Positions 41,559 through 51,087 of a DNA stretch of 64,000 nt are shown here, piece after piece. Under the pieces are notes generated by a model. The model saw nothing but the letters and a program-made list of their open reading frames with translations. It was not told the origin of the DNA and made no database searches. Both the position numbers and the translations under genes were made by a program. The stretch is from Nocardioides_C sp963700955. Its GTDB lineage: Bacteria > Actinomycetota > Actinomycetes > Propionibacteriales > Nocardioidaceae. Within the stretch, counting starts at the first letter, position 1. Every line of letters begins with the position of its first letter. The DNA lies in assembly GCA_963700955.1 (NCBI GenBank), contig CAVOZH010000011.1, positions 558,001 through 622,000 of the forward strand, given 5' to 3'.

Positions 41559-43951
41559 CCACGAAGCTGTTCGGCCAGCGGATCAAGCGGAGCGAGGACC
41601 CGCGACTCGTCACCGGCAACGGCCGGTACCTCGACGACCTGGGCCACGACGCCCTCGAGGTCGCCTTCGTCAGGAGCCCGCACGCCCACGCGAAGATCAC
41701 CGAGATCGACGTGACCGGCGCCCTCGACGTCGAGGGGCTGGTCGCGATCTACACCTACGACGACCTCGCCGCGGACACCGGCAGCCGGGTGGCGGAGCCT
41801 CTGCCGCTGCTCATCCCGCACCCCACCCTCACGCACGGGCGCACGCCCTACGCGCTTGCGAAGGAGCAGGTGAACCACGTCGGCGAGGCGGTCGCGATGG
41901 TGGTCGCGGAGAACCGCTACATCGCCGAGGACGCCGCCCAGCGAATCGTCGTGGACTACGAGTTCCTCCCCGCGGTGGTCGGCATCGAGACCGCCCGCGA
42001 CGGTGATGCGCTCGTCCACGCCGACGTTCCGGGCAACCGCGCCGCGGTGATGGTGCAGGAGACCGGAGACGCCGACGCCGCCATCGACGCGGCACCGCAC
42101 AGCCTCACCCTCGACCTCGCGATCGAGCGCAGCGCGTCGATGCCCATGGAGGGCAAGGGGGTGCTCGCGCGGTGGGACGGCGACGACCGGTCCCTGCTCG
42201 TGCACACCTCCACCCAGACCTCGACCAGCGTGCGGCAGGCCGTCGCGGCGAAGCTGAACCTACCGGTCGACCGCGTCGAGGTCGTGACCCCCGACGTCGG
42301 TGGCGGGTTCGGCGTCAAGATCGTGCACCCCTGGCCGGAGGAGGTGCTCGTCCCGTGGGCCGCCGTACGCCTCGACCGGCCGGTCAAGTGGACCGAGGAC
42401 CGTCGCGAGCACTTCGTCTCCAGCGCTCACGAGCGAGGACAGCTGCACCGGGTCCGGGTCGGGTACGACGACGAGGGTCGCCTGCTGGGGCTCTCGGTGC
42501 AGTTCTGGCACGACAACGGCGCCTACACGCCCTACGGCCTGATCGTTCCGATCATCACCTCGACGCAGCTGCTCGGCCCCTACAAGCCCGGGGTCTACCG
42601 CGTGGAGTTCACCAGCCTCTACACGAACACCGTCATCGTGACCCCCTACCGCGGTGCCGGACGTCCGCAGGGCTGCTTCGTCATGGAGCGGACCATGGAC
42701 GCGATCGCCGGCGACCTCGGCATCGACCGCGCGGTCGTGCGCGAGCGGAACTTCATCCAGCCGGGTGAGATGCCCTACGACCAGGGCCTGATCTTCCAGG
42801 ACGGCCGGCCGCTGATCTACGACTCGGGGGACTTCCCCGCGTCCCTCGACAAGCTCAAGAAGCTCGTCGGCTGGGAGGACTTCGAGGCGTTCCGCGAGCA
42901 GGCTCGGGCGGAAGGACGCACGGTCGGCATCGGTCTTGCCTGCTACGTCGAGGGCACGGGCGTCGGCCCTTACGAAGGCGGCCATGTGCGCGTGGAGACC
43001 GACGGCACGGTCGTCGTCTCGACCGGCCTCACCACCCAGGGGCAGGGGCACCAGACGATGCTGGCCCAGATCGTCGCCGACGAGCTCGGGGTGCCGTTCG
43101 AGCGGATCAAGGTCACGACGGGCGACACGCGCCGCTTCAAGTACGCCGTCGGCACGTTCGCCTCGCGCACCGCCGTGATGAGCGGCAGCGCCGTGGCGAC
43201 GACGGCGCGCAAGGTCCGCGAGAAGGCGCTGAGGGTCGCGGCGGAGGCGCTCGAGGTGTCCGTCGACGACCTGGAGACGGTCGACGGCCATGTGCGGGTC
43301 AAGGGCGCCCCGGCCGCGCAGATGGACATCGGCGCGGTGGCCGTGCTCTGCAACCCCCTGCGCTACGCCTTCGACGAGGCGGCGCAGCGGGCCACGCAGT
43401 TCGCGCGGCCGGCCGACCCCACGAAGCCTCCGATCGACCAGGGGGAGGCGCCCGGGCTCGAGGGCACCGACTACTACTCCCCGACCCGGTCGACGTTCGC
43501 CAACGGCATGCACGCGGTCGTCGTCGAGACCGACCCGGAGACGGCGGAGGTCAAGATCCTGCGCTACTGCGTCGTGCACGACTGCGGCACGGTGATCAAC
43601 CCGATGATCGTCGAGGGTCAGATCCACGGTGGCGTGGCCCAGGGCGTGGGAGGCGCGCTGTACGAACGGATGGAGTACGCCCCGGACGGCCAGCTCCTGA
43701 ACGCGTCGTACATGGACTTCCTGATGCCCTACGCCTCCGAGGTCCCCACCATCGAGATCGACCACCTCGAGACGCCGTCCCCGCTGAACCCGCTCGGGGT
43801 GAAGGGCGCCGGTGAGGCAGGCGTGATCCCCGGCTCCGCGGCCATCGCCTCCGCGATCGAGGACGCCGAGGGGATCCGGATCCGCCGGATGCCGATCTCG
43901 CCCAGCGAGCTGTTCCACCTCCGCCAACAGCACCAGGAGAGCAACCGATGA
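41555..43951 (+). CDS. molybdenum hydroxylase large (Mo) subunit, XDH/form II Cox type
   Basis: A 798-aa molybdopterin cytosine dinucleotide subunit. The active-site loop reads 'YRGAGRP' near residue 365, the xanthine-dehydrogenase or form II pattern, not the AYRCSFR of true CO dehydrogenase. The catalytic Glu is in 'GVKGAGEAGVIPG' near residue 753, and the Mo-site glycines in 'TTQGQGHQTM' and 'DVGGGFGVK' are present. It should hydroxylate an N-heterocycle; with a barbiturase in the operon, uracil (to barbiturate) is the leading candidate. The GTG start overlaps the small-subunit stop; upstream frame is a shadow of other genes. Confidence 0.92.
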   Translation: MTTKLFGQRIKRSEDPRLVTGNGRYLDDLGHDALEVAFVRSPHAHAKITEIDVTGALDVEGLVAIYTYDDLAADTGSRVAEPLPLLIPHPTLTHGRTPYALAKEQVNHVGEAVAMVVAENRYIAEDAAQRIVVDYEFLPAVVGIETARDGDALVHADVPGNRAAVMVQETGDADAAIDAAPHSLTLDLAIERSASMPMEGKGVLARWDGDDRSLLVHTSTQTSTSVRQAVAAKLNLPVDRVEVVTPDVGGGFGVKIVHPWPEEVLVPWAAVRLDRPVKWTEDRREHFVSSAHERGQLHRVRVGYDDEGRLLGLSVQFWHDNGAYTPYGLIVPIITSTQLLGPYKPGVYRVEFTSLYTNTVIVTPYRGAGRPQGCFVMERTMDAIAGDLGIDRAVVRERNFIQPGEMPYDQGLIFQDGRPLIYDSGDFPASLDKLKKLVGWEDFEAFREQARAEGRTVGIGLACYVEGTGVGPYEGGHVRVETDGTVVVSTGLTTQGQGHQTMLAQIVADELGVPFERIKVTTGDTRRFKYAVGTFASRTAVMSGSAVATTARKVREKALRVAAEALEVSVDDLETVDGHVRVKGAPAAQMDIGAVAVLCNPLRYAFDEAAQRATQFARPADPTKPPIDQGEAPGLEGTDYYSPTRSTFANGMHAVVVETDPETAEVKILRYCVVHDCGTVINPMIVEGQIHGGVAQGVGGALYERMEYAPDGQLLNASYMDFLMPYASEVPTIEIDHLETPSPLNPLGVKGAGEAGVIPGSAAIASAIEDAEGIRIRRMPISPSELFHLRQQHQESNR

Positions 43952-44664
43952 AGATCTCCGGCTCCTCCACGCTCAGCGCCGACCGTGCCACCGTCTGGGC
44001 TGCCCTGAACGACCCCGCCGTGCTCGTCCGGGCGATCCCCGGCTGCCAGCGCCTCGAAGTCGTCGGCTCGGACAGCTACACGATGACCGTCGCGGCAGGC
44101 GTCGGCTCGATCAAGGGCGTGTACGACGGCCAGGTCCGTCTCGCCGAGCACCAGCACCCCGAGTCGTTCCAGATGCACGCGCAGGGCGCAGGAGCACCCG
44201 GGACCATCGGCGCCCGGGTCTGGGTCACCCTCGTCGAAGGGCCGGACGGCAGCACCCAGCTGTCCTACGACGCCGACGCGACCGTGGGCGGCATGATCGG
44301 CGGCGTCGGCCAGCGCATGCTCACGGGCGTCTCGAAGAAGATGGCCGACGAGTTCTTCCGCAACGTCGAGTCCGTCCTGGCGGGCGTCGCCCCCGCAGGT
44401 GCACTTGCTCCCGCTGGCCCATCCACGGTCGGGGCCCCCTCCCCGGTCCGCCCGGCTCCCGGGGCACTACCCGCTGGTGCGCCGCTTGCCGGGGCACCCT
44501 CTCCGGGGAGTACGGCAGCACAGGTGGGCCAGGTCTTCACCGCGCCGCAGACCGAGGCGGCCCCGGGTCAGCCCGGCTTCCTGCTCGGGGCCCTGGTCGG
44601 CGCGGGGACGGCTCTTGCGGGTGTACTCGTCGGCGCCTGGATCGCCGGGCGCAGGCGCAGCTGA
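43948..44664 (+). CDS. CoxG family SRPBCC protein with C-terminal membrane anchor
   Basis: A 238-aa protein. Residues 1-150 form the CoxG (SRPBCC) domain ('VWAALNDPAVLVRAIPGCQRLE', 'GSIKGVYDGQVRLAE'), followed by an Ala/Pro/Gly-rich linker of about 55 residues and a membrane helix ending 'AGRRRS'. CoxG is linked to membrane attachment or electron delivery of molybdenum hydroxylases to the respiratory chain. The gene overlaps the large subunit by ATGA. Confidence 0.9.
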   Translation: MKISGSSTLSADRATVWAALNDPAVLVRAIPGCQRLEVVGSDSYTMTVAAGVGSIKGVYDGQVRLAEHQHPESFQMHAQGAGAPGTIGARVWVTLVEGPDGSTQLSYDADATVGGMIGGVGQRMLTGVSKKMADEFFRNVESVLAGVAPAGALAPAGPSTVGAPSPVRPAPGALPAGAPLAGAPSPGSTAAQVGQVFTAPQTEAAPGQPGFLLGALVGAGTALAGVLVGAWIAGRRRS

Positions 44665-44669
44665 CTCTC

Positions 44670-46097
44670 ATGACGGACATCGACCACTACAGCAGCGCCC
44701 GTGAGATGGCGGCCGCGATCCGGTCGCGGGAGATCTCCGCCGGCGAGCTGCTCGAGCTGCACCTCGATCGCATCGCTGCCACGAACCCGGCAGTCAACGC
44801 GGTCGTGAGCCTCGACCCGGAGCGTGCCCGTGAGCAGGCGGCCGCAGCCGACGAGGCGACCGCCCGGGGTGCGGCGACCGGTCCTCTGCACGGTCTGCCG
44901 TTCGCGTTCAAGGACACGCACCGGGTCGCCGGGTGGCGGACGACCTTCGGGTCGCCGCTGATGGCCGACCACGTCGCCGACGGTGACGACCTCGTCGTGG
45001 AGCGGGTGCGGGCGGCCGGCGTGGTCGTCGTCGGCAAGACCAACGTGCCCGAGTGGGCGGCCGGGTCGCACACCTTCAACAAGATCTTCGGTACGACGGT
45101 CAACCCGTACGACCTGAGCCGGTCCGCCGGCGGGTCGAGCGGAGGAGCGGCGGCCGCCCTGGCTGCGGGGATGCTGCCGCTCGCCGACGGCAGCGACATG
45201 GGCGGCTCGCTGCGCAACCCGGCCTCGTTCTGCAACGTCGTGGGGCTCCGTCCCAGCGTGGGCCGGGTGCCGAGCTGGCCGGCCGACAACGCCTGGGAGA
45301 CCACCTCCGTCGCCGGACCGATGGCTCGCAACGTCGAGGACCTCGCCCTGCTGCTGTCGGTGATGGCAGGACCTGACCCGCGCACCCCCCAGGCGCTCGA
45401 GACCCCGGGAAGCACGTTCGCCCGCCCGCTGGAGGGCGACCTGCGTGGGGTGCGGGTGGCGCTCTCGGTCGACCTCGGTGGCGCCTTCACCGTCGACGAC
45501 GCGGTGGCCGGGATCGTCGAGGCCCAGGCCGACGTCCTCGCCGACTCGGGGGCCACCGTGACCCGCGCGCATCCCGACCTCGGGACCGGTGAGGAGACGT
45601 TCAGGACGCTGAGGGCCTGGCTGTTCTGGCACAGGTTCGGTGCCATCCTCACCAAGCACCCCGACGCGTTCAAGCCGTCGCTGGCCGACAACATCCGCGC
45701 CGGGGAGGGACTGAGCGGCGAGGACGTCGCGCGGGCCTACCAGCTCCGCACCGAGCTCGGTGAGCGGATGCGGCTCTTCTTCGAGTCCCACGACGTGCTG
45801 GTGCTCCCGGTCAGCCAGGTGCCGCCGTTCAGCGCCGACGAGGAGTACCCGTCCGTGGTCAACGGCGAGGTCCAGTCGACGTACCTGGACTGGATGCGCT
45901 CGGCGTACCTGATCACCGTCACCGGCTGCCCGGCGATCTCCCTGCCGGCAGGGTTCACCGCCGAGGGCTGGCCGGTCGGTATCCAGATCGTGGCGGCGCC
46001 CAACCAGGAACGACGCCTGCTCGAGATCGCCCGCGCGTTCGAGCAGGCCACCCACGTCGGCGACCGCCGACCAGAACACATCTCGGAGACCTCGTGA
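44670..46097 (+). CDS. amidase signature enzyme
   Basis: A 475-aa amidase with the Ser-cisSer-Lys triad: Lys in 'LPFAFKDTH' (near 80), cis-Ser in 'SAGGSSGGAAAAL' and nucleophile Ser in 'GSDMGGSLRNPASF'. The family includes AtzE/AtzF, ureidomalonase-like and malonamidase enzymes. In this operon it could hydrolyse malonamate to malonate and ammonia, or act on ureidomalonate directly. It is shorter than allophanate hydrolase (about 600 aa) and lacks its C-terminal domain. It overlaps hyuA at the GTGA. Confidence 0.9.
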   Translation: MTDIDHYSSAREMAAAIRSREISAGELLELHLDRIAATNPAVNAVVSLDPERAREQAAAADEATARGAATGPLHGLPFAFKDTHRVAGWRTTFGSPLMADHVADGDDLVVERVRAAGVVVVGKTNVPEWAAGSHTFNKIFGTTVNPYDLSRSAGGSSGGAAAALAAGMLPLADGSDMGGSLRNPASFCNVVGLRPSVGRVPSWPADNAWETTSVAGPMARNVEDLALLLSVMAGPDPRTPQALETPGSTFARPLEGDLRGVRVALSVDLGGAFTVDDAVAGIVEAQADVLADSGATVTRAHPDLGTGEETFRTLRAWLFWHRFGAILTKHPDAFKPSLADNIRAGEGLSGEDVARAYQLRTELGERMRLFFESHDVLVLPVSQVPPFSADEEYPSVVNGEVQSTYLDWMRSAYLITVTGCPAISLPAGFTAEGWPVGIQIVAAPNQERRLLEIARAFEQATHVGDRRPEHISETS

Positions 46098-48187
46098 ACA
46101 CGCGGACCCGCAGCATCCGGATCGGCATCGACACCGGTGGCACGTTCACCGACGTGGTCGCCGTCGACGAGCACTCCGGTGAGCTGGCCACCACCAAGAC
46201 CCCGTCCACGCCGCACGACCCAGCGGTCGGTTTCATGGCCGGGGTGCACAAGGTCCTCGAGACGCTCGGGCTCGAAGGCGACTCGATCAGCGCGGTCAGC
46301 CACGGCACCACGGTCGCCACCAACAAGCTCCTCGAAGGCAAGGTCGAGAACCTCGGCTTCATCACGACCGAGGGCTACGAGTTCGTCCTCGAGATCGCCC
46401 GGCAGTCGGTCCCCGACGGGTACGGCAACTCCTACTTCTGGGTGAAGCCGGACCGGATCGTCCCGGCGCACCGGGTCAAGACCGTGCCAGGTCGCCTCAC
46501 CGTGGCCGGCGAGGAGATCCGGCCCTTCGACGAGGCCGCCGCCGTCGCCACGGCCAGGTGGTTCCGCGACCGCGGGATCAACACCATCGGCGTCTGCTTC
46601 CTGCACTCCTACGCCAACGACGCCCACGAGATCGCGATGCGCGACGTCCTGGCCCGCGAGCACCCCGGTGCGACGATCTCGATCTCCAGTGAGGTGCTGC
46701 GCGAGTACCGGGAGTACGAGCGCAGCGTGACCACCCTCGTCGACGCCGCGGTGAAGCCGAACATCCGCCGGTACGTCGAGAACATCAGCGGCCACCTCGA
46801 CGCGTTCGCCTCGGAGACCCAGGCCGTGGCGCGGCGCGTGCCGTTCTACGTGATGAAGTCCAACGGCGGCGTGCTCTCGGCCGAGGAGGTCGTCCACCAG
46901 CCGATCACCACCGTGCTGTCCGGCCCGGCCGCCGGCGCGCTCGGCGCCGCCGTGGTGGCGGAGAAGGCCGGGTTCCCGCAGGTGGTCACCTGTGACGGAG
47001 GCGGTACGTCGACCGACGTGACTGTCGTGATCGACGGCACGCCCGCCCTCACCACGGAAGGTCATGTGGGGGCCTACCCGTCGAAGATCCCGATGATCGA
47101 CGTGGTGACCGTCGGGGCAGGCGGCGGCTCGATCGCGTGGATCTCTCCCGAGGGGACGCTGAAGGTCGGCCCTCAGTCGGCCGGCGCCGACCCCGGCCCG
47201 ATGTGCTACCGCACGGGTGGCACCGAGCCGACGATCACCGACGCGCACGTGCTGCTCGGGCGCATCCCACCGCATCTCCTCGGCGGTGAGGTGCCGCTCG
47301 ACGTCGAGGCCGCCCGGGTCGGCGTCGAGAAGCTCGCCGCCGACCTGAACCTGTCACTCGAGGCCTGCGCCACCGGTGTTCTCGAGATCTCGGCGTGGAA
47401 CCAGGCGAACGCGCTTCGCCAGGTCACGGTCAACCGCGGCCTCGACGTCCGGGACTTCACCATGGTCACGTTCGGCGGGTCCGGCTCGCTGCTGGCCTGC
47501 CGGCTCGTGGACATCCTCGGCCTCGAGGGCGTGCTCGTGCCGATGAACCCCGGGAACCTGTCCGCCTACGGCCTCCTGACGGTCGACGTCCGCAACGACT
47601 ACGTGCAGACCGCCGTCCGCCGTGCCTCCCGCCTCGAGGCCGGCGAGGTGCAGGGGACCTTCGACGAGCTGACCGCCAAGGCCGACGCGGCGCTCGCCCG
47701 TGAGGGCTTCGCGGAGGGCGACCGCCGGTTCCTCCGCACCGCGGACCTCCGCTACTACGGCCAGGCCTACGAGATCCGCGTCGACGTGCCGGACGGGCCG
47801 GTCACCGACGAGCTGTTCGGCATGGTCGCGGCGCGGTTCCACGTGGAACACCTGGCCTTGTACGGCTACAACTTCCGCGACGACCCGCGTCAGGAGGTGG
47901 AGTGGGTGAACCTACGGGTCACCGGGGTCGGCCCGATCCGCAAGCCCGAGCTGCGCGAGGTCGCGGCCGGGTCCGGAGCGGAGCGCGCGAGGACGGGCAC
48001 CCGCCCGGTGTACTTCGACGACTGGGTGGACACCCCGATCTACGACAGGGCGACGCTCGGTGCGGGAGACGTCGTGCCCGGCCCCGCCGTACTCGAGGAG
48101 TTCAGCTCGACCGTGCCGGTCCACCCCGGCTTCACCGCGACGGTCGACACCTACGGCAACCTGCTGGTCACGAGGAGCGCGACATGA
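46094..48187 (+). CDS. hyuA: hydantoinase/oxoprolinase subunit A
   Basis: A 697-aa ATP-dependent amidohydrolase subunit of the HyuA/OplA-N family. The ASKHA-type phosphate loop 'GIDTGGTFTDVVAVDE' is at the N-terminus, with 'SHGTTVATNKLLEGK', 'VLSGPAAGALGAA' and 'CDGGGTSTDVTVVIDG' further on. HyuA and HyuB together catalyse ATP-driven hydrolysis of cyclic amides such as N-methylhydantoin or 5-oxoproline, or carboxylations (acetone/acetophenone carboxylase). Its role next to a barbiturase is unclear: it might open another ring or process a methylated pyrimidine intermediate. GTG start overlapping the amidase. Confidence 0.92.
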   Translation: MNTRTRSIRIGIDTGGTFTDVVAVDEHSGELATTKTPSTPHDPAVGFMAGVHKVLETLGLEGDSISAVSHGTTVATNKLLEGKVENLGFITTEGYEFVLEIARQSVPDGYGNSYFWVKPDRIVPAHRVKTVPGRLTVAGEEIRPFDEAAAVATARWFRDRGINTIGVCFLHSYANDAHEIAMRDVLAREHPGATISISSEVLREYREYERSVTTLVDAAVKPNIRRYVENISGHLDAFASETQAVARRVPFYVMKSNGGVLSAEEVVHQPITTVLSGPAAGALGAAVVAEKAGFPQVVTCDGGGTSTDVTVVIDGTPALTTEGHVGAYPSKIPMIDVVTVGAGGGSIAWISPEGTLKVGPQSAGADPGPMCYRTGGTEPTITDAHVLLGRIPPHLLGGEVPLDVEAARVGVEKLAADLNLSLEACATGVLEISAWNQANALRQVTVNRGLDVRDFTMVTFGGSGSLLACRLVDILGLEGVLVPMNPGNLSAYGLLTVDVRNDYVQTAVRRASRLEAGEVQGTFDELTAKADAALAREGFAEGDRRFLRTADLRYYGQAYEIRVDVPDGPVTDELFGMVAARFHVEHLALYGYNFRDDPRQEVEWVNLRVTGVGPIRKPELREVAAGSGAERARTGTRPVYFDDWVDTPIYDRATLGAGDVVPGPAVLEEFSSTVPVHPGFTATVDTYGNLLVTRSAT

Positions 48188-50088
48188 GCAGCCAGCCCTA
48201 CCGGCTCACCGACAGCCACGACCCGGACCCGATCCTGGTCGAGATCATCGAGGGCTACCTCGCCTCGGTCGAGCAGGAGGTGGAGACCGCGATCGGGCGG
48301 ACCAGCCGGTCGCCGATGATCCGCGACGCACACGACTACCGCGCCGGGATCCACGACCGGCACCTGCGCAAGCTGACCGGCCGGTCCTACTCCGCGCTGG
48401 TGCATCCCGTGGTGCGCGACTACCCGATCGAGACGATGAAGCCGGGCGATGTCTTCTTCCACAACGACGTCTACCTCTCCGAGGGAGGCATCGGCCACCT
48501 GCCCGACCTCTGTGTGACCGCCCCGGTCTTCCACGACAGCGGCAACGGCCCCGAGGTGGTGGCGTTCGTCCAGGCCTTCGGCCACCACGACGACATCGGC
48601 GGCGCGGTGCCCGGGTCCATGCCGTCCCACGCCACGAGCGTGTTCGAGGAGGGCCTGATGGTCCCGCCGATCAGGCTCTGGGACGCGGGAGTGCCGTGCG
48701 AGCAGGCGCTGAAGATCATGACCCGCAACTCCAGGATGCCCGAGTCCCTCGCGGCGGACCTCGACGCCGAGTGCTCTGCCTGCCTGATGGGCGCCCGGCG
48801 GATGGGCGAGCTGTTCGAGAGGTACGGCAAGGACACCGTCGAGGCCTGCTTCGACGCCGTGCTCGACAAGACCACGGCGACCTTCCGGCGGGAGATCCTG
48901 TCGAAGATCCCGGAGGGCACCTACACCTGGGAGGACTACGCCGAGCACGACGGCGTCGACGAGCCGAAGCTCCACACCCAGCGCATCACGCTCACGAAGA
49001 CCTCCGCCGACGACCCGGACGGGGAGCGGCTGGTCCTGGACTTCCACGGCACCGCCCCCCAGGCGAAGGGCCCGATCAACCACTGCGGCGACTACGCCGA
49101 CGGCAACTTCTTGAAGAAGTGGCTCGCCCCGATCCTGCGCAACCTGGCGGACACCCCGGAACGGATGGCCGAGCTCGACGTCAACGAGGGGGTCGTGCCG
49201 CTGATCGAGATGCGCTTCCCGCCGAAGGGCACCCTGCTCACCCCGGAGTTCCCCGCGCCGACGAACGCCCGCACCTTCGTGATCCTGCGGCTGCTCGGCG
49301 TGCTCGCCGGAGTCGTGGCCAAGGCGGTCGACGGCCGGATGCCGGCCGACCAGGAGACGATCCGCTACACCGGGGTGTACGGCGAGGACCTCGACGGGGC
49401 GCCGTACCTCATGCGCGAGGTCCTCGGCGGCGGGTCCGGTGGCCGCTACTACGCCGACGGCGAGGACACCATCCACGTGGTCCCCGACTCCCGCAACCTG
49501 CCGAGCGAGTTCTCGGAGTCGCGGTTCCCGTTCGTCGTCGAGCGGCTGGGGCTCGCCGTGGACAGCGGGGGGGCCGGTCGCTACCGCGGTGGCCTCGGTT
49601 ACGAGAAGCACATCCGGATGCTCAAGGACGGGCACTTCATGTCGATCGCCGACCGCTCGATCCTGGCCTGCTGGGGGGTCAAGGGCGGCAAGGCCGGCAA
49701 GCCGTTCGAGGTCGTGATCGACCCGGGCGGCCCGAACGAGCGCGAGGTCGACGCCCTCGCCGACGACGAGCCCGTGAAGGCCGGCGAGGTGATCCGGATC
49801 CGGACCACCGGCGGGGGCGGCTGGGGCGACCCCCTCGACAGGCCGTACGCCGAGGTGGTCCGCGACGTGCTCTGGGGCAAGGTCTCCGTCGAGGCCGCTC
49901 GGGCCGACTACGGCGCGGTGGTCGTGGGAGACGCCGACGACCCGCGGGTCGACGTCGCCGCGAGTGACCGGTTGCGCGAGCGGCTGCGCGGCGAGCGGGA
50001 GGCCGAGCCGTTCTTCGACCGCGGCCCCGGCTACGTCGCGCTGGCCGGCGCCACCTCGTCCGAGTGGGACTGGGTGGGGTCGCGATGA
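48184..50088 (+). CDS. hyuB: hydantoinase B family subunit
   Basis: A 634-aa partner of HyuA. Family blocks are 'VEIIEGYLASVEQEVETAIGR', 'GDVFFHNDVYLSEGGIGHLPDL', 'QAFGHHDDIGGAVPGSMPS' and the C-terminal 'RIRTTGGGGWGDPLDRP', which closes nearly all HyuB proteins. The metal/active-site His-rich segment is intact. The ATG overlaps hyuA's stop and its own stop overlaps the carbamate kinase ATG, so expression is linked to both. Confidence 0.92.
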   Translation: MSSQPYRLTDSHDPDPILVEIIEGYLASVEQEVETAIGRTSRSPMIRDAHDYRAGIHDRHLRKLTGRSYSALVHPVVRDYPIETMKPGDVFFHNDVYLSEGGIGHLPDLCVTAPVFHDSGNGPEVVAFVQAFGHHDDIGGAVPGSMPSHATSVFEEGLMVPPIRLWDAGVPCEQALKIMTRNSRMPESLAADLDAECSACLMGARRMGELFERYGKDTVEACFDAVLDKTTATFRREILSKIPEGTYTWEDYAEHDGVDEPKLHTQRITLTKTSADDPDGERLVLDFHGTAPQAKGPINHCGDYADGNFLKKWLAPILRNLADTPERMAELDVNEGVVPLIEMRFPPKGTLLTPEFPAPTNARTFVILRLLGVLAGVVAKAVDGRMPADQETIRYTGVYGEDLDGAPYLMREVLGGGSGGRYYADGEDTIHVVPDSRNLPSEFSESRFPFVVERLGLAVDSGGAGRYRGGLGYEKHIRMLKDGHFMSIADRSILACWGVKGGKAGKPFEVVIDPGGPNEREVDALADDEPVKAGEVIRIRTTGGGGWGDPLDRPYAEVVRDVLWGKVSVEAARADYGAVVVGDADDPRVDVAASDRLRERLRGEREAEPFFDRGPGYVALAGATSSEWDWVGSR

Positions 50089-51020
50089 GAGTGCTCGTGG
50101 CGCTCGGCGGCAACGCTATGACCTCCCCGGAGGGCGGAGCCCATCCCGCCGACCAGATCGAGGCCGCCGGCGTCGCGATGGCCCGGGTCGCCGACCTGGT
50201 CGCCCGCGACGTCGAGGTCGTGATCACCCACGGCAACGGGCCACAGGTCGGCAACCTCCTGGTCAAGAACGAGCTCGCCGCGGCCGTCGTACCTCCGGTG
50301 CCTCTGGACTGGTGCGGCGCCCAGACCCAGGCCACGCTCGGCTTCATCCTGATGAACTGCCTCGACGCCGAGCTGGCGAGGCGGGGGGTCGTACGACGGA
50401 CGGCCGCGGTCGTGACCCGGACCCGCGTGGACGCCGACGACCCGGGCTTCGTCACGCCGACCAAGCCCATCGGCCGTTTCCTGCCGGAGGAGGAGGCAGC
50501 GGTCCTGATCGAGCACGGCGAGACCTGGCAGGACCGAGGTGACAAGGGCTGGCGACGCGTCGTGGCGTCGCCCGAGCCGCTGGAGATCATCGACGCTCCG
50601 GTGGTCGCGGCCCTCGTCGAGGCCGGGTTCGTCGTCGTCGCCAACGGCGGTGGCGGCATCCCGGTCGTGCGTGGGGAGGACGGGACGCTCGTCGGCGTCG
50701 AGGCGGTCATCGACAAGGACCTCGGTGCCGATCTGCTGGCCCGGACCGTCGAGGCCGACGTGCTGGTGATCGCCACCGACGTACCCCAGGCGGTGCTGGC
50801 CTTCGGCACACCCGACGCGGAGCCGATCGGGCGGATCTGCGTCGAGGAGCTCCGCGCGCGGGCGCGGGAAGGACACTTCGCCGGCGGCTCCATGGGCCCC
50901 AAGGTCGACGCCGCGTGCCGGTTCGTGGAGCGAGGCGGCCGCTACGCCGTGATCACCGACCTCGCGAACATCGTCGAGGCGGTTGGCGCCGATGCCGGCA
51001 CCGTCGTCGTGCCCGGGTAG
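50085..51020 (+). CDS. arcC: carbamate kinase
   Basis: A 311-aa amino-acid-kinase-fold enzyme interconverting carbamoyl phosphate plus ADP with carbamate plus ATP. Motifs include 'LVALGGNAMTSP', 'ITHGNGPQVGNLL', 'NGGGGIPVV', 'AVIDKDLGADLLAR' and 'FAGGSMGPKVDAA'. In the catabolic direction it makes ATP from the carbamoyl phosphate released by the FdrA/AllG/AllH transferase encoded nearby. No arginine deiminase genes adjoin it, so this link is the likely one. It overlaps hyuB by ATGA. Confidence 0.95.
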   Translation: MRVLVALGGNAMTSPEGGAHPADQIEAAGVAMARVADLVARDVEVVITHGNGPQVGNLLVKNELAAAVVPPVPLDWCGAQTQATLGFILMNCLDAELARRGVVRRTAAVVTRTRVDADDPGFVTPTKPIGRFLPEEEAAVLIEHGETWQDRGDKGWRRVVASPEPLEIIDAPVVAALVEAGFVVVANGGGGIPVVRGEDGTLVGVEAVIDKDLGADLLARTVEADVLVIATDVPQAVLAFGTPDAEPIGRICVEELRARAREGHFAGGSMGPKVDAACRFVERGGRYAVITDLANIVEAVGADAGTVVVPG

Positions 51021-51087
51021 CGGGACCCGGGACCGCACCGAGACCAGACAGCACCGAGACAGAAACCATCGAGAAGGAGCGCAACGG

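Noticed and set aside
50085..51020. Part of an arginine deiminase pathway
   Set aside because: No arcA or arcB neighbours; the carbamate kinase overlaps hyuB and the only carbamoyl-phosphate source nearby is the FdrA/AllG/AllH unit.
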